Assembly (NCBI GenBank): GCA_900315125.1
Contig: OMXT01000047.1
Span: 38,195-102,194, forward strand
Direction: 5' to 3'
Length of the DNA stretch: 64,000 nt
Source: an uncultured Eubacteriales bacterium
GTDB lineage: Bacteria > Bacillota > Clostridia > Peptostreptococcales > Anaerovoracaceae
Below the pieces are notes generated by a model, which was not told the DNA's origin, made no database searches, and was given only the letters and a program-made list of their open reading frames with translations. A program made the translations under genes and the position numbers. Below, piece after piece: positions 42,062-50,306 of the stretch (position 1 is the first letter of the stretch; every line of letters begins with the position of its first letter).

Positions 42062-43744
42062 TTACCTGTTCTTTTCCGGCAGCCCCGGCGATACATACAC
42101 CGTTCTGTTATTTGTAAATATGACCATCCCAGGCCTGGCCCCGGATGGTTTTTTTACGTATTTTACGCGGACGTAATCCACAGGCACATTCTCCGACGTT
42201 CGTGCCTTGCTGTAATATGCCGCGAGAGACGCCGCCTCAAAAATAGCCGTCTCGCTGATCTCTCGTCCTTCTGTGCGGACGATGACGTGGGAGCCGGGAA
42301 TGTCCTTCGTGTGCAGCCAGTAATCGGTGCGGGACGCGATCTGCAGCGTGAGCACATCGTTCTCCCGGTTATTCTTACCCACGAGAACAGTGAAGCCGTC
42401 ACTCGTGACAAACTTCCGGGGATCCGCCTGGTACTTCCGCCGGCGCCGGCTGCCGTTCTGTTTCCGGCGCCGGATGACGCCTGATTCCTCAAGTTCCGTC
42501 CGAAGTTCTTCGATTTCCTTTATATCTTCCGCGTTCTCAAGGTAGGTCAGAACCGATTCCAGATAATCAATATTCCGCTGATTCTCCTCGATCTGAATGC
42601 CTTTTTCCTTTACCGCAGTCTTCGCCTTGCCGTATCGTTTAAAGTAATTCTGGGCGTTCTTATTAGGCGAGTAACGGGGGTCCAGGGGTATGGTTACCTC
42701 CTCGCCGTTATAATAGTTTGTCACAGTGATCTCCTTCATACCGGAAACCATACGGTGCATGTTTGCTGTCAGGAGCTCACCGTAAAGCCGCAGGTCCTCA
42801 GAATTCTCAGCGGAAAGGAGATCCTCCTTCAGGCGCTGCTGTTTGAGATAACTGCGATTCAGGGCTTTGTTCACGGCGCGCACCAGCTCATGAGACTTCT
42901 GGTTTACGCGGTTCGACGACTTCTTGTGCTCGTAGAAGAACCCCATAGCCTCGCTCAGCGTGGGGAATGTGATGACCCTGCAGGATTCCTCATACTCCTG
43001 GAGGGGGACGATGTGGAATTCTCTGGGTGTATCGCTGTCGTCCACGTATACCCGGGGCACAAAGTCCTGACTGTCAATGCTCCGGATTACCTGCTGCAGG
43101 TAGCCATACCGGTCGGGTTCGATCAGCAGCTGCCGGGCGAAAGCCGGAGAGATGCCCCCGATGTGGGAAAGAATGGATTTCCACGTATCGCCTGCCTGTT
43201 CCAGATCCTCCCGCGTCGCCTCGGAGAAGGGGATCTTATCCTGGGCCTCCGGGTAATCGTAGCGGTGGCCCGGGAGGATGGCCCGGGGACGGTTTGTGTC
43301 TATGGAGATGCGCCGGATGGCGTCTATAATCTTGCCGGTCTGCATGTCCACGAGAATAATGTTATTGTATTTTCCCATGATCTCGAAGATCAGTTTGCGG
43401 GATACGGTAAACCCCAGCTCGTTCAGGGTCTCCATATTGAATTCTATGATGCGCTCGCAGTCTTTCTGTTCTATAGATACGATGCGGCCGGACTGCAGGT
43501 GCTTGCGGAGAAGCATGCAGAAGGAAAGGGGCTGAGGCGGGTTCAGCGGGCTGCTCTCGATCAGGCGGATGCTTGCGGCAGCGCTGTCTACCGTAGCATA
43601 AAGCCTGCGGTTCCCGCTCCTCGTATGAATGTTCAGTACCAGCTCATCGTGCTCGGGCTGGTATACTTTATCTATGCGGCCCAGCGTCAGCTGGCTGCTG
43701 AGCTCCTTCGCCATGGCTCTTGCCGCGATTCCATCGAATGACAT
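42062..43744 (-). CDS. rqcH: Rqc2/RqcH homologue, NFACT family (fibronectin-binding A N-terminal type)
   Basis: The 560-residue protein starts MSFDGIAARAMAKELSSQLTLGRIDKVYQPEHDEL and has NFACT-N, two helix-hairpin-helix parts, a coiled coil near residues 390-430 and the NFACT-R domain with DYWLHTKDIPGSHVIVRTEGREISETAIFEAASLAAYYSKA. RqcH binds stalled large ribosomal subunits and adds C-terminal alanine tails that mark the chain for decay. The gene is usually near yicC, gmk and rpoZ, as here. It shares a promoter region with yicC. Confidence 0.94.
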   Translation of the reverse strand: MSFDGIAARAMAKELSSQLTLGRIDKVYQPEHDELVLNIHTRSGNRRLYATVDSAAASIRLIESSPLNPPQPLSFCMLLRKHLQSGRIVSIEQKDCERIIEFNMETLNELGFTVSRKLIFEIMGKYNNIILVDMQTGKIIDAIRRISIDTNRPRAILPGHRYDYPEAQDKIPFSEATREDLEQAGDTWKSILSHIGGISPAFARQLLIEPDRYGYLQQVIRSIDSQDFVPRVYVDDSDTPREFHIVPLQEYEESCRVITFPTLSEAMGFFYEHKKSSNRVNQKSHELVRAVNKALNRSYLKQQRLKEDLLSAENSEDLRLYGELLTANMHRMVSGMKEITVTNYYNGEEVTIPLDPRYSPNKNAQNYFKRYGKAKTAVKEKGIQIEENQRNIDYLESVLTYLENAEDIKEIEELRTELEESGVIRRRKQNGSRRRRKYQADPRKFVTSDGFTVLVGKNNRENDVLTLQIASRTDYWLHTKDIPGSHVIVRTEGREISETAIFEAASLAAYYSKARTSENVPVDYVRVKYVKKPSGARPGMVIFTNNRTVYVSPGLPEKNR

Positions 43745-43772
43745 ATGAATCCTCCCTGTATTAACTTACCAT

Positions 43773-43801
43773 ATTCTAAAGAAAAGAGTTCTGTTTGTCA
43801 A
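43773..43801 (-). promoter_or_regulatory. Promoter of the rqcH-type gene
   Basis: On the minus strand a perfect TTGACA (43796-43801), a 17-base spacer and TAGAAT (43773-43778) lie about 30 bases before the start codon. Its -35 box is the same DNA as the -35 box of the plus-strand promoter. Confidence 0.72.
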
Positions 43802-43823
43802 TGAAGCCCAGGTGTGGTAAAAT
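43795..43823 (+). promoter_or_regulatory. Promoter of the yicC-gmk-rpoZ operon
   Basis: TTGTCA, a 17-base spacer and TAAAAT lie about 45 bases before the yicC start and overlap the divergent promoter in the -35 box. Confidence 0.7.
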
Positions 43824-43865
43824 ATCACGATATGAATGGATTTTCGGAGAGACGATGGAGGCAGT

Positions 43866-44750
43866 ATGATCAGAAGCATGACCGGGTTCGGCCGGGGAGA
43901 ATATAATGACGGCGTGCGCAGCGTGACCTGCGAGATCAAATCAGTCAATCACAGATATAATGACATATCTGTCCGTCTGCCGCGGAGATATTCCTTTGCG
44001 GAAGATAAAGTAAAGAAGGCGATCCGGCAGGATATCAAGCGGGGCAAGGTGGATGTGTCCATTATGGTGGAGAACCTGACTGAGAGCGATATCACCATCC
44101 GGCTGAATGAGCCGGTGGCAGAGCAGTATGTGGACAGCCTTTACCGCCTCAAGGAGAATTTCAATCTATCGGGGGACATCGACGTGAACCTGGTCGCCGG
44201 TCTTCCCGAGGTGCTCAAACAGGTCCCGGATGTGGAGGATGAGGAGGAGATGATCCGCTGCATACTCGCTCCGGTGAAGGAAGCCAGCGAGAATCTCCGC
44301 AGAATGCGGGAGAAGGAGGGCGAAAAGCTTTCGGAAGATCTCCTGATGCGGGCGGACCTGATCAAGGACCTGGTGTCTGAGATCGAGGAACGATCAGAGA
44401 ATGTGCCGAAGGAATATGCCGCCCGGCTGAAAGAGCGGATCAGTGAGATGCTGGAGGACTCCGTGGAGATCCCTGAGGACCGGATCATGGTAGAAGCTGC
44501 AATCTTCGCGGACAAGTGCAATATTACAGAAGAACTGACCCGGCTCAGGAGTCACATGGACCAGATGAAAGAGATCATCACCACCAGCACCGGCGCCGAC
44601 GGAAAGAAGCTGGATTTCCTCGTACAGGAAATGAACCGGGAGGCCAACACCATCGGATCCAAGGCGAACGACCTGGAAATCACGCGGCTGATGCTGCAGA
44701 TCAAGGCGGAAGTAGAGAAAATCAGGGAGCAGGTCCAGAATATAGAATAG
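43866..44750 (+). CDS. YicC family endoribonuclease
   Basis: The protein has 294 residues from the ATG at 43866, with GGAGG four bases upstream and the conserved start MIRSMTGFGRGE; a longer frame from 43836 is rejected. EIKSVNHRYNDISVRLP and the C-terminal DKCNITEELTRLRSHMDQM and GKKLDFLVQEMNREANTIGSKA motifs match YicC, an endoribonuclease family involved in RNA decay. The gene starts an operon with gmk and rpoZ. The usual RemA gene between yicC and gmk is not present. The stop is TAG. Confidence 0.94.
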   Translation: MIRSMTGFGRGEYNDGVRSVTCEIKSVNHRYNDISVRLPRRYSFAEDKVKKAIRQDIKRGKVDVSIMVENLTESDITIRLNEPVAEQYVDSLYRLKENFNLSGDIDVNLVAGLPEVLKQVPDVEDEEEMIRCILAPVKEASENLRRMREKEGEKLSEDLLMRADLIKDLVSEIEERSENVPKEYAARLKERISEMLEDSVEIPEDRIMVEAAIFADKCNITEELTRLRSHMDQMKEIITTSTGADGKKLDFLVQEMNREANTIGSKANDLEITRLMLQIKAEVEKIREQVQNIE

Positions 44751-44850
44751 ACTGCAGGCAGGGAAAACAGCATGTTCTGCTCTTGAAGAACATCGGCGGA
44801 AATGCTATAATCTGAAATCGGACCTAAACGCAGTCAGAGAGGAATCATTA

Positions 44851-45483
44851 ATGAACGACAGCAGCAGACATTCAGGGAAACTGTTCATCTTCTCAGGACC
44901 GTCAGGCGCCGGAAAGGGAACTATATGCAGCAGGCTGCTTGCAGAAAGCGACCCGGAGCGCATCGCCCTTTCCATATCCATGACGACCAGAGAACCGAGA
45001 ACCGGGGAGATCGACGGAAAGAGTTATTATTTCGTTACCCGGGAGCAGTTCCGGCAGAAGGTAAAAGAGGGAGGATTCCTGGAGCACGCGGAAGTATACG
45101 GCAATTATTACGGAACGCCAAAGGACCGGGTGCTGGAACAGCTGGAACAGGGGAGAGACGTCATATTGGAAATCGACATCCAGGGCGCGCTGAAGGTGAA
45201 GGAGGCGTATCCCGACGGGATATTCGTCTTCATCCTGCCGCCGTCCATGGCTGTGCTCAGAAAGAGACTGACGGGCAGGGGAACGGACAGCATGGAGACG
45301 ATCAACATGCGGCTGTCCAAGACACTGAGCGAACTGTCTTATATAGAAGAATACGATTACTGCGTAGTGAACGGTGATCTTGACGAGGCAGTCAAGAGGG
45401 TGAAATCCATCGTCATTGCAGAGCATTCGCGGGTCACTGAGAATATACAGGAACTGCTGGAGCAGTATAAGGAGGAAGAGTAA
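44851..45483 (+). CDS. gmk: Guanylate kinase
   Basis: The 210-residue kinase has the P-loop FSGPSGAGKGTICSRL near residue 15, SISMTTREPRTGEIDGKSYYFV (GMP binding) and VILEIDIQGALKVKEAYPDGIFVFILPPS. It makes GDP from GMP and ATP and feeds GTP pools and alarmone synthesis. The stop overlaps the start of rpoZ by one base. Confidence 0.97.
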   Translation: MNDSSRHSGKLFIFSGPSGAGKGTICSRLLAESDPERIALSISMTTREPRTGEIDGKSYYFVTREQFRQKVKEGGFLEHAEVYGNYYGTPKDRVLEQLEQGRDVILEIDIQGALKVKEAYPDGIFVFILPPSMAVLRKRLTGRGTDSMETINMRLSKTLSELSYIEEYDYCVVNGDLDEAVKRVKSIVIAEHSRVTENIQELLEQYKEEE

Positions 45484-45716
45484 TGTTATACCCATCGATC
45501 AACGAAATCAGAAAGAAAGTAGACAGCCGTTACACACTGGTCATTCTTGCCGCCAAGCGGGCAAGAGACCTGATCGACGGCAAGCCGGTGCTGACGGAGA
45601 ACAGCATCGACAAGCCGGTTTCCATCGCAGCCAATGAGATCGCAGAGGGACTGATCACTTACCGGCGCGATGAGGACGCCATGGATGATGCCAACGATAT
45701 GGTGATGGCTGACTGA
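45483..45716 (+). CDS. rpoZ: RNA polymerase omega subunit
   Basis: The 77-residue omega subunit has MLYPSINEIRKKVDSRYTLVILAAKRARDLIDG and KPVSIAANEIAEGLI, the conserved helix pair that clasps the beta-prime C-terminus. Length and position after gmk are normal for Firmicutes. Its start codon overlaps the gmk stop codon. Confidence 0.96.
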   Translation: MLYPSINEIRKKVDSRYTLVILAAKRARDLIDGKPVLTENSIDKPVSIAANEIAEGLITYRRDEDAMDDANDMVMAD

Positions 45717-45862
45717 TACAGACGGATACCGGCATTTCTGCTCAGAAGGGGGCGCAGGCAGGCAGAAATCGGCAGGCTTTTGAACAACACGTTCACCGCA
45801 CGGTTATGATATACTTTTTGTACGATATATTTATTGATCATGTACAGGAGGAAGGATGCGGT

Positions 45863-46240
45863 ATGGACAGCAGATATCTGCCGGTTATTACAAGGCAGTA
45901 CAGCACGAGGGTCGCAGTGGACAGCATAAGCAGGATCGTCGGTGTGGGCCGTAAGGTATACGCCTATGCGGATGACGGCATGTATGAGTACTGCGGCAAG
46001 GTAAAGGACGCGTGGCAGTATTTGAATGAGGATGTTTTCTATTCCTGCCTTGAGCGCTGTATTATCAATTTCGCCAAGGTCAAGGTGATCCGGGGCAATA
46101 CGATCCAGTTCCAGGATAATACCACTATGGCGCTTAACCGGGATGCGATTGCCAGGACGCGCCGGGCTTATAACCGGTTTATCATGGAGTCCTGCAGGGG
46201 TCCGGTCCGGATGGAAGAAGGGGCAGAACAGGCTTTGTAA
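45863..46240 (+). CDS. LytTR-type DNA-binding domain protein (hypothetical)
   Basis: The protein has 125 residues from the ATG at 45863 (AGGAGG upstream). The pattern VDSISRIVGVGRKVYAYADDGMYEYCGKVKDAWQYLNEDVFYSCLERCIINFAKVKVIRGNTIQFQDNTTMALNRDAIARTRRAY fits a stand-alone LytTR domain, a beta-rich DNA-binding fold. It has no receiver domain. It lies between rpoZ and rpsB; a target gene is not known. The first in-frame ATG at 45806 is less likely. Confidence 0.7.
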   Translation: MDSRYLPVITRQYSTRVAVDSISRIVGVGRKVYAYADDGMYEYCGKVKDAWQYLNEDVFYSCLERCIINFAKVKVIRGNTIQFQDNTTMALNRDAIARTRRAYNRFIMESCRGPVRMEEGAEQAL

Positions 46241-46268
46241 TAAATGCCCCGGAAACGTAAGAAAATGC

Positions 46269-46297
46269 TTGCATTCCTGCAGTATGTAAATTATAAT
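46269..46297 (+). promoter_or_regulatory. Promoter of the rpsB-tsf operon
   Basis: TTGCAT, a 17-base spacer and a perfect TATAAT lie about 130 bases before the rpsB start, leaving a long untranslated leader. Confidence 0.75.
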
Positions 46298-46425
46298 ATT
46301 TGGTGGTTTGCTGTGCGAACCACTTATTTTAATTTATCACGCCCGGCTATACGTGCTATGGTGCCGCAAGTGCGGTTTGAGCGGGAGAGGCCGAGCGGGT
46401 GGAGAAAACCAGGAGGATTTTTATC
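46298..46425 (+). promoter_or_regulatory. rpsB mRNA leader, possible uS2 autoregulatory RNA
   Basis: The leader of about 120 bases begins with a hairpin (GTGGTT pairing with AACCAC near 46303-46323), followed by GC-rich segments around GTGCCGCAAGTGCGG that can pair further. Ribosomal protein S2 mRNAs often have such feedback leaders. No known leader class was matched by eye. Confidence 0.4.
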
Positions 46426-47202
46426 ATGGCAGTAGTTACAATGAAGCAGTTACTGGAAGCAGGTGTTCACTTCGGACATCAGACAAGAAGATGGAACCCT
46501 AAGATGAAGAAATACATCTTCACCGAGCGCAACGGGATCTATATCATCGACCTGCAGAAGACAGCAAGAAAGATCGAGGAAGCTTATGACTTCATGAGAG
46601 AGGTCGGAGCATCCGGCAAACCGATCCTGTTTGTAGGAACCAAGAAGCAGGCTCAGAACGCTATCTTTGATGAGGCGAACCGCTGCGGACAGTACTACGT
46701 TAACGAGAGATGGCTCGGCGGAATGCTGACCAACTATAAGACAATCAGCAGCAGAATCAAGAGACTGAACGACATCGAGAAGATGGAAGAGGACGGAACG
46801 TTCGATAAGCTGTCCAAGAAAGAGGTCATCAAACTGAGAGCGGAGCATGACAAGCTGCAGAAGTATCTGGGCGGTATCCGCGATATGAAGGGCATGCCCG
46901 GCGCACTGTTCATCGTTGACCCCAAGAAGGAGAAGATCGCTGTTAAGGAAGCTCGCATCCTGAACATTCCTATCGTAGGAATTGTTGATACCAACTGTGA
47001 CCCGGACGATGTAGACTACGTTATCCCGGCTAATGACGACGCCATCAGAGCCGTCAAGCTGATCTCCAGCAAGATGGCAGACGCAGTCATCGAGGGTAAG
47101 CAGGGCGAGAGCTTCGACGAGGGAGAAGAAGGAGCTTCTTCCGAGGAAGCAGCAGCTGAGCAGGTAGAAGAGGCTGCAGAGGCTAAGGCTGAAGAGGAGT
47201 AA
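46426..47202 (+). CDS. rpsB: 30S ribosomal protein uS2
   Basis: The protein has 258 residues from the ATG at 46426 (AGGAGG upstream, family start [27 protein letters not shown]). An acidic tail of about 25 residues follows the conserved [31 protein letters not shown]. uS2 joins late on the small subunit and recruits bS1 where present. It forms an operon with tsf, which is 38 bases downstream. Confidence 0.98.
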   Translation: MAVVTMKQLLEAGVHFGHQTRRWNPKMKKYIFTERNGIYIIDLQKTARKIEEAYDFMREVGASGKPILFVGTKKQAQNAIFDEANRCGQYYVNERWLGGMLTNYKTISSRIKRLNDIEKMEEDGTFDKLSKKEVIKLRAEHDKLQKYLGGIRDMKGMPGALFIVDPKKEKIAVKEARILNIPIVGIVDTNCDPDDVDYVIPANDDAIRAVKLISSKMADAVIEGKQGESFDEGEEGASSEEAAAEQVEEAAEAKAEEE

Positions 47203-47240
47203 TTGATCCAGTATCCTGTATTAAAGAAAGGAATAGAATC

Positions 47241-48155
47241 ATGGCAGTAACAGCAAAGTTAGTAAAAGAACTGAGAGAGAAGACCGGCGCAGGCATGATG
47301 GACTGCAAGAACGCTCTGGTTGAGACCGACGGCGATATCGATAAGGCGATCGACGTTCTCCGTGAGAAGGGTCTGTCCAAGGCTGCTAAGAAGGCAGACA
47401 GAATCGCTGCGGAAGGTCTGGTAAGACTGGCTTTCAACGAGGATCACAGCAAGGCAGCTGTTGTTGAGGTCAATTCCGAGACAGACTTTGTCGCTAAGAA
47501 CGAGGAGTTCGTAGAGTTTGTAGAAGGACTGGCTGCTAAGGCTCTGGAGGCAGATGCTGCTTCTATGGATGACTTTATGGCTCAGCCTTTCGGTGAGGAA
47601 GGAACGGTACAGGATGCCCTGACCGCCAAGATCAGCAAGATCGGTGAGAAGCTGAGCATCAGAAGATTCCAGGTTCTGAAGACACCGGGAACCGTTTATA
47701 CCGGATATATGCATAACGGCGGGCTGATCGGCGTTATCGTTGGTATCAAGACCGACGCTTCCGCAGCTGAGATCGAGACCACTGGTAAGGATGTTGCAAT
47801 GCAGGTTGCATCCATGAGCCCCAGATTCGTTACAGAGGCTGAGGCAGATCCGGCATGGCTGGCTTCTGAGAAGGAGATCGCTATCCAGCAGCTGCTGAAT
47901 GAGGGAAAACCGGAAAAGCTGATCGACAAGATCATCCCCGGCAAGATGAAGGCTGTACTGAAAGAGGTCTGCCTTGTTGACCAGAAGTTCGTTAAGAACA
48001 GCGACCAGACTGTAGGCCAGTATGTTGAGGAGTCTGCTAAGGCTCTGGGCAAGGACATGGCTCTGGCCGAGATGGTACGCTACGAGGTAGGCGAAGGCAT
48101 CGAGAAGAGAAACGAGAACTTTGCCGAGGAAGTGGCTGCGCAGATGAATAAGTAG
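47241..48155 (+). CDS. tsf: Elongation factor Ts
   Basis: The 304-residue protein has the N-terminal UBA-like domain (VKELREKTGAGMMDCKNALVETDGDIDKAIDVLREKG), the core with EVNSETDFVAKNEEF and the C-terminal module. EF-Ts exchanges GDP for GTP on EF-Tu. The stop is TAG, and no in-frame stop follows before the terminator region, so amber readthrough would extend the protein. pyrH and frr, which often follow, are absent. Confidence 0.98.
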   Translation: MAVTAKLVKELREKTGAGMMDCKNALVETDGDIDKAIDVLREKGLSKAAKKADRIAAEGLVRLAFNEDHSKAAVVEVNSETDFVAKNEEFVEFVEGLAAKALEADAASMDDFMAQPFGEEGTVQDALTAKISKIGEKLSIRRFQVLKTPGTVYTGYMHNGGLIGVIVGIKTDASAAEIETTGKDVAMQVASMSPRFVTEAEADPAWLASEKEIAIQQLLNEGKPEKLIDKIIPGKMKAVLKEVCLVDQKFVKNSDQTVGQYVEESAKALGKDMALAEMVRYEVGEGIEKRNENFAEEVAAQMNK

Positions 48156-48189
48156 TCTATTGACGACATACATTCGAATTTAGAGGATC

Positions 48190-48235
48190 AACTCCCGAAG
48201 AATGCTGAAATTACAGTGCCTCGGGAGTTTTTGTT
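48190..48235 (+). terminator. Rho-independent terminator of rpsB-tsf
   Basis: AACTCCCGA pairs with TCGGGAGTT around a loop of about 22 bases and is followed by TTTTTGTTT. Confidence 0.85.
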
Positions 48236-48294
48236 TACTTCTGCTCTTGTGAAGCAAGTCTAGCGCCGTTGGAGCGAAGGAATGAGAAAATATA

Positions 48295-48323
48295 TTGACA
48301 TCGTGTCAGCTAAGAATTATACT
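48295..48323 (+). promoter_or_regulatory. Promoter of the TetR operon
   Basis: A perfect TTGACA, a 17-base spacer and TATACT lie 130 bases before the tetR start. The rest of 48324-48452 shows only the operator. Confidence 0.78.
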
Positions 48324-48345
48324 ATTTCTGACACAACGTCAGAAA
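48296..48345. promoter_or_regulatory. TetR-type operator dyads
   Basis: TTTCTGAC, five bases, GTCAGAAA (48325-48345) is a perfect dyad placed just after the -10 box. A second smaller dyad TGACA-N3-TGTCA (48296-48308) overlaps the -35 box. Both fit repression of the promoter by the TetR protein encoded downstream. Confidence 0.7.
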
Positions 48346-48452
48346 CATATATTTTAAATAGCTCGAAAGGCAGATACACTGATGATAAGTATCATGCGGC
48401 ACCTGCAAAGATCTCGGTCGCCTGAGCAATTAAGGAGGGGCAGGTAATCATT

Positions 48453-49064
48453 ATGGCAAAGAGGCTTCCTGAAAAGGAACGAAGGGAAGAGATCCTGAAT
48501 GCGTGTGCCAAGCTTTATCAGGAAAAGGGCTTTCGTGACATCACGATCCGTGACATCAGTACCGAGACCAGTTTCTCCAGACCTTCGATCTATAACTATT
48601 TCGAGACAAAGGAAGAGATTTTTCTTGGTCTTCTGACCCGTGAGTATGAAATGTGGACGGACGAGCTGATAAGGCTTGCAGGTGTTTGCGCAGGGGAGAA
48701 AGTCAGTGACCCGGCAAGGACGATTGCAGGATCGCTTGTTGGGAGGGAGACCCTGCTCAAGATCACCGCGATGAATCTATATGAGATCGAGGATCACAGC
48801 AGGATGGAGAGGCTGGTAGAATTTAAGACAGCCTTCCGGACTTCTATGGATGCCTTCGATGAGCTTCTTAAGGCAGTCGCTCCCGGGATGACGGAAGAGC
48901 GGGCGGAGCATGTAAGGATGGCATTCTTTCCATTTCTGTACGGCATCTATCCCTATGCTTTTCCTACGGACAAACAGCTTGAGGCGATGGAGAAGACGGG
49001 GATCAAGTGGAAAAGAGAAACTATATGCGGGATGGCTGAGGGGCTGCTCAGACAGGTTTTGTAA
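48453..49064 (+). CDS. TetR family transcriptional regulator
   Basis: The 203-residue protein has a TetR helix-turn-helix (EILNACAKLYQEKGFRDITIRDISTETSFSRPSIYNYFETKEEIFLGLLTREYE, residues 11-65) and a helical ligand domain. GGAGGGG precedes the ATG. The palindromes in its promoter suggest autorepression. It probably controls the following cupin and flavodoxin genes, which start 17 bases later. The ligand is unknown. Confidence 0.93.
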   Translation: MAKRLPEKERREEILNACAKLYQEKGFRDITIRDISTETSFSRPSIYNYFETKEEIFLGLLTREYEMWTDELIRLAGVCAGEKVSDPARTIAGSLVGRETLLKITAMNLYEIEDHSRMERLVEFKTAFRTSMDAFDELLKAVAPGMTEERAEHVRMAFFPFLYGIYPYAFPTDKQLEAMEKTGIKWKRETICGMAEGLLRQVL

Positions 49065-49081
49065 GAAAGGGAAACAGAGCA

Positions 49082-49840
49082 ATGAAAAAGATAGTACAGA
49101 CAGCAGGAAGAACCGCGCTGGGGGAATTCGCCCCGGAGTTCGCGCACTACAACGATGATGTTCTCTTCGGAGAGAACTGGAACAATGAGGATATCGATAT
49201 CAAGACAAGGTGTATCATCACAGTTGTGGCTTTGATGTCGCAGGGGATCACTGACTCGTCCCTGGTTTACCACCTGCAGAATGCAAAAGATCATGGAGTA
49301 AGCAGGGAAGAGATTGCAGCGGTCGTCACACACGCTGCTTTCTATGCCGGCTGGCCTAAGGCATGGGCAGTTTTCAATCTGGCTAAGGATGTCTGGAACG
49401 ATGCGGCGCCTGCCATGAGCGACAAAGACAAGTTTCAGCAGGAGATTTTTTTCCCGATCGGCGCTCCCAATGACGGCTATGCTCAGTTCTTCACTGGCCA
49501 GTCATATCTGGCTCCTGTATCGACGGAGCAGGTGCCGATCTTCAATGTGACGTTTGAACCAGGATGCCGGAACAACTGGCATATCCATCATGCCAGGAGC
49601 GGCGGCGGACAGATGCTGATCTGCGTCGGAGGGCGCGGATGGTACCAGGAGGAGGGCAAAGTAGCTGAGGAGCTCACGCCGGGCAGGGTCATCAATATCC
49701 CGCCTGAGGTCAAGCACTGGCACGGAGCAGCATCAGACAGTTGGATGGCTCATCTTGCCATAGAGATCGAGGGCGAAGAAACCAGCAACGAGTGGTGCGA
49801 GGCAGTTTCTGATGACGTATATGAAAAAGTAAACCAATAA
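49082..49840 (+). CDS. Carboxymuconolactone decarboxylase-like/cupin fusion protein
   Basis: This 252-residue protein joins an AhpD/carboxymuconolactone decarboxylase-like domain (residues 1-115: FGENWNNEDIDIKTRCIITVVALMSQG, AAVVTHAAFYAGWPKAWAVFNLAK) to a cupin (about 130-235: FEPGCRNNWHIHHARSGGGQMLICVGGRGWYQEEGK, PGRVINIPPEVKHWHGA) whose histidines would bind a metal. Such fusions are common in TetR- or LysR-controlled redox operons. The CMD part lacks the CxxC peroxidase pair of AhpD, so a thiol peroxidase role is doubtful. Confidence 0.88.
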   Translation: MKKIVQTAGRTALGEFAPEFAHYNDDVLFGENWNNEDIDIKTRCIITVVALMSQGITDSSLVYHLQNAKDHGVSREEIAAVVTHAAFYAGWPKAWAVFNLAKDVWNDAAPAMSDKDKFQQEIFFPIGAPNDGYAQFFTGQSYLAPVSTEQVPIFNVTFEPGCRNNWHIHHARSGGGQMLICVGGRGWYQEEGKVAEELTPGRVINIPPEVKHWHGAASDSWMAHLAIEIEGEETSNEWCEAVSDDVYEKVNQ

Positions 49841-49859
49841 GAACAGGAGAAATTGAAAA

Positions 49860-50285
49860 ATGAGCAGGAAATTAGTAGCATATTTCAGCGCAAGCGGAGT
49901 TACAAGAAGAGCAGCGGAGAAGATCGCTAAGAAGGAAGGTGCGGATCTGTACGAAATCACGCCCGCTGTTCCTTATTCCGCTGATGACCTCAACTACATG
50001 GATCGCAAGAGCCGCAGCAGCGTGGAGATGAAAGACAAGTCATCGCGTCCGGAGCTTGGAGGAGAGCCGATCGATATCTCTGCCTATGATGACATCTATA
50101 TAGGATTCCCGATCTGGTGGGGAGTCGCGCCGCACGTCGTGAATACCTTCCTGGAAACATATGATTTCGGCGGAAAGACCATTCACCCATTCGCTACATC
50201 AGGCGGAAGCGGTTACGGCAAAAGCAATGACAGTCTGCAGGAATCCGCTCCAGGTGCCAAATTCGAAGCAGGTATGATGGTCTGA
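49860..50285 (+). CDS. Flavodoxin
   Basis: This 141-residue protein starts KLVAYFSASGVTRRAAEKIAKKEGADLYEITP, the FMN phosphate loop of long-type YwqN/flavodoxin-4 proteins, and continues with YDDIYIGFPIWWGVAPHVVNTFLETYDFGGKTIHPFATSGGSGYG, which closes around the flavin. It is an electron carrier or small quinone-type reductase in the TetR operon. Slightly shorter than usual, it ends soon after the last conserved strand. Confidence 0.92.
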   Translation: MSRKLVAYFSASGVTRRAAEKIAKKEGADLYEITPAVPYSADDLNYMDRKSRSSVEMKDKSSRPELGGEPIDISAYDDIYIGFPIWWGVAPHVVNTFLETYDFGGKTIHPFATSGGSGYGKSNDSLQESAPGAKFEAGMMV

Positions 50286-50306
50286 TCATAAGCAGGAGGA
50301 TTGTCA

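Noticed and set aside
46241-46425. A tRNA gene before rpsB
   Set aside because: No cloverleaf with a TTCGAATC-type arm and CCA-compatible stem could be drawn; the sequence fits an mRNA leader better.
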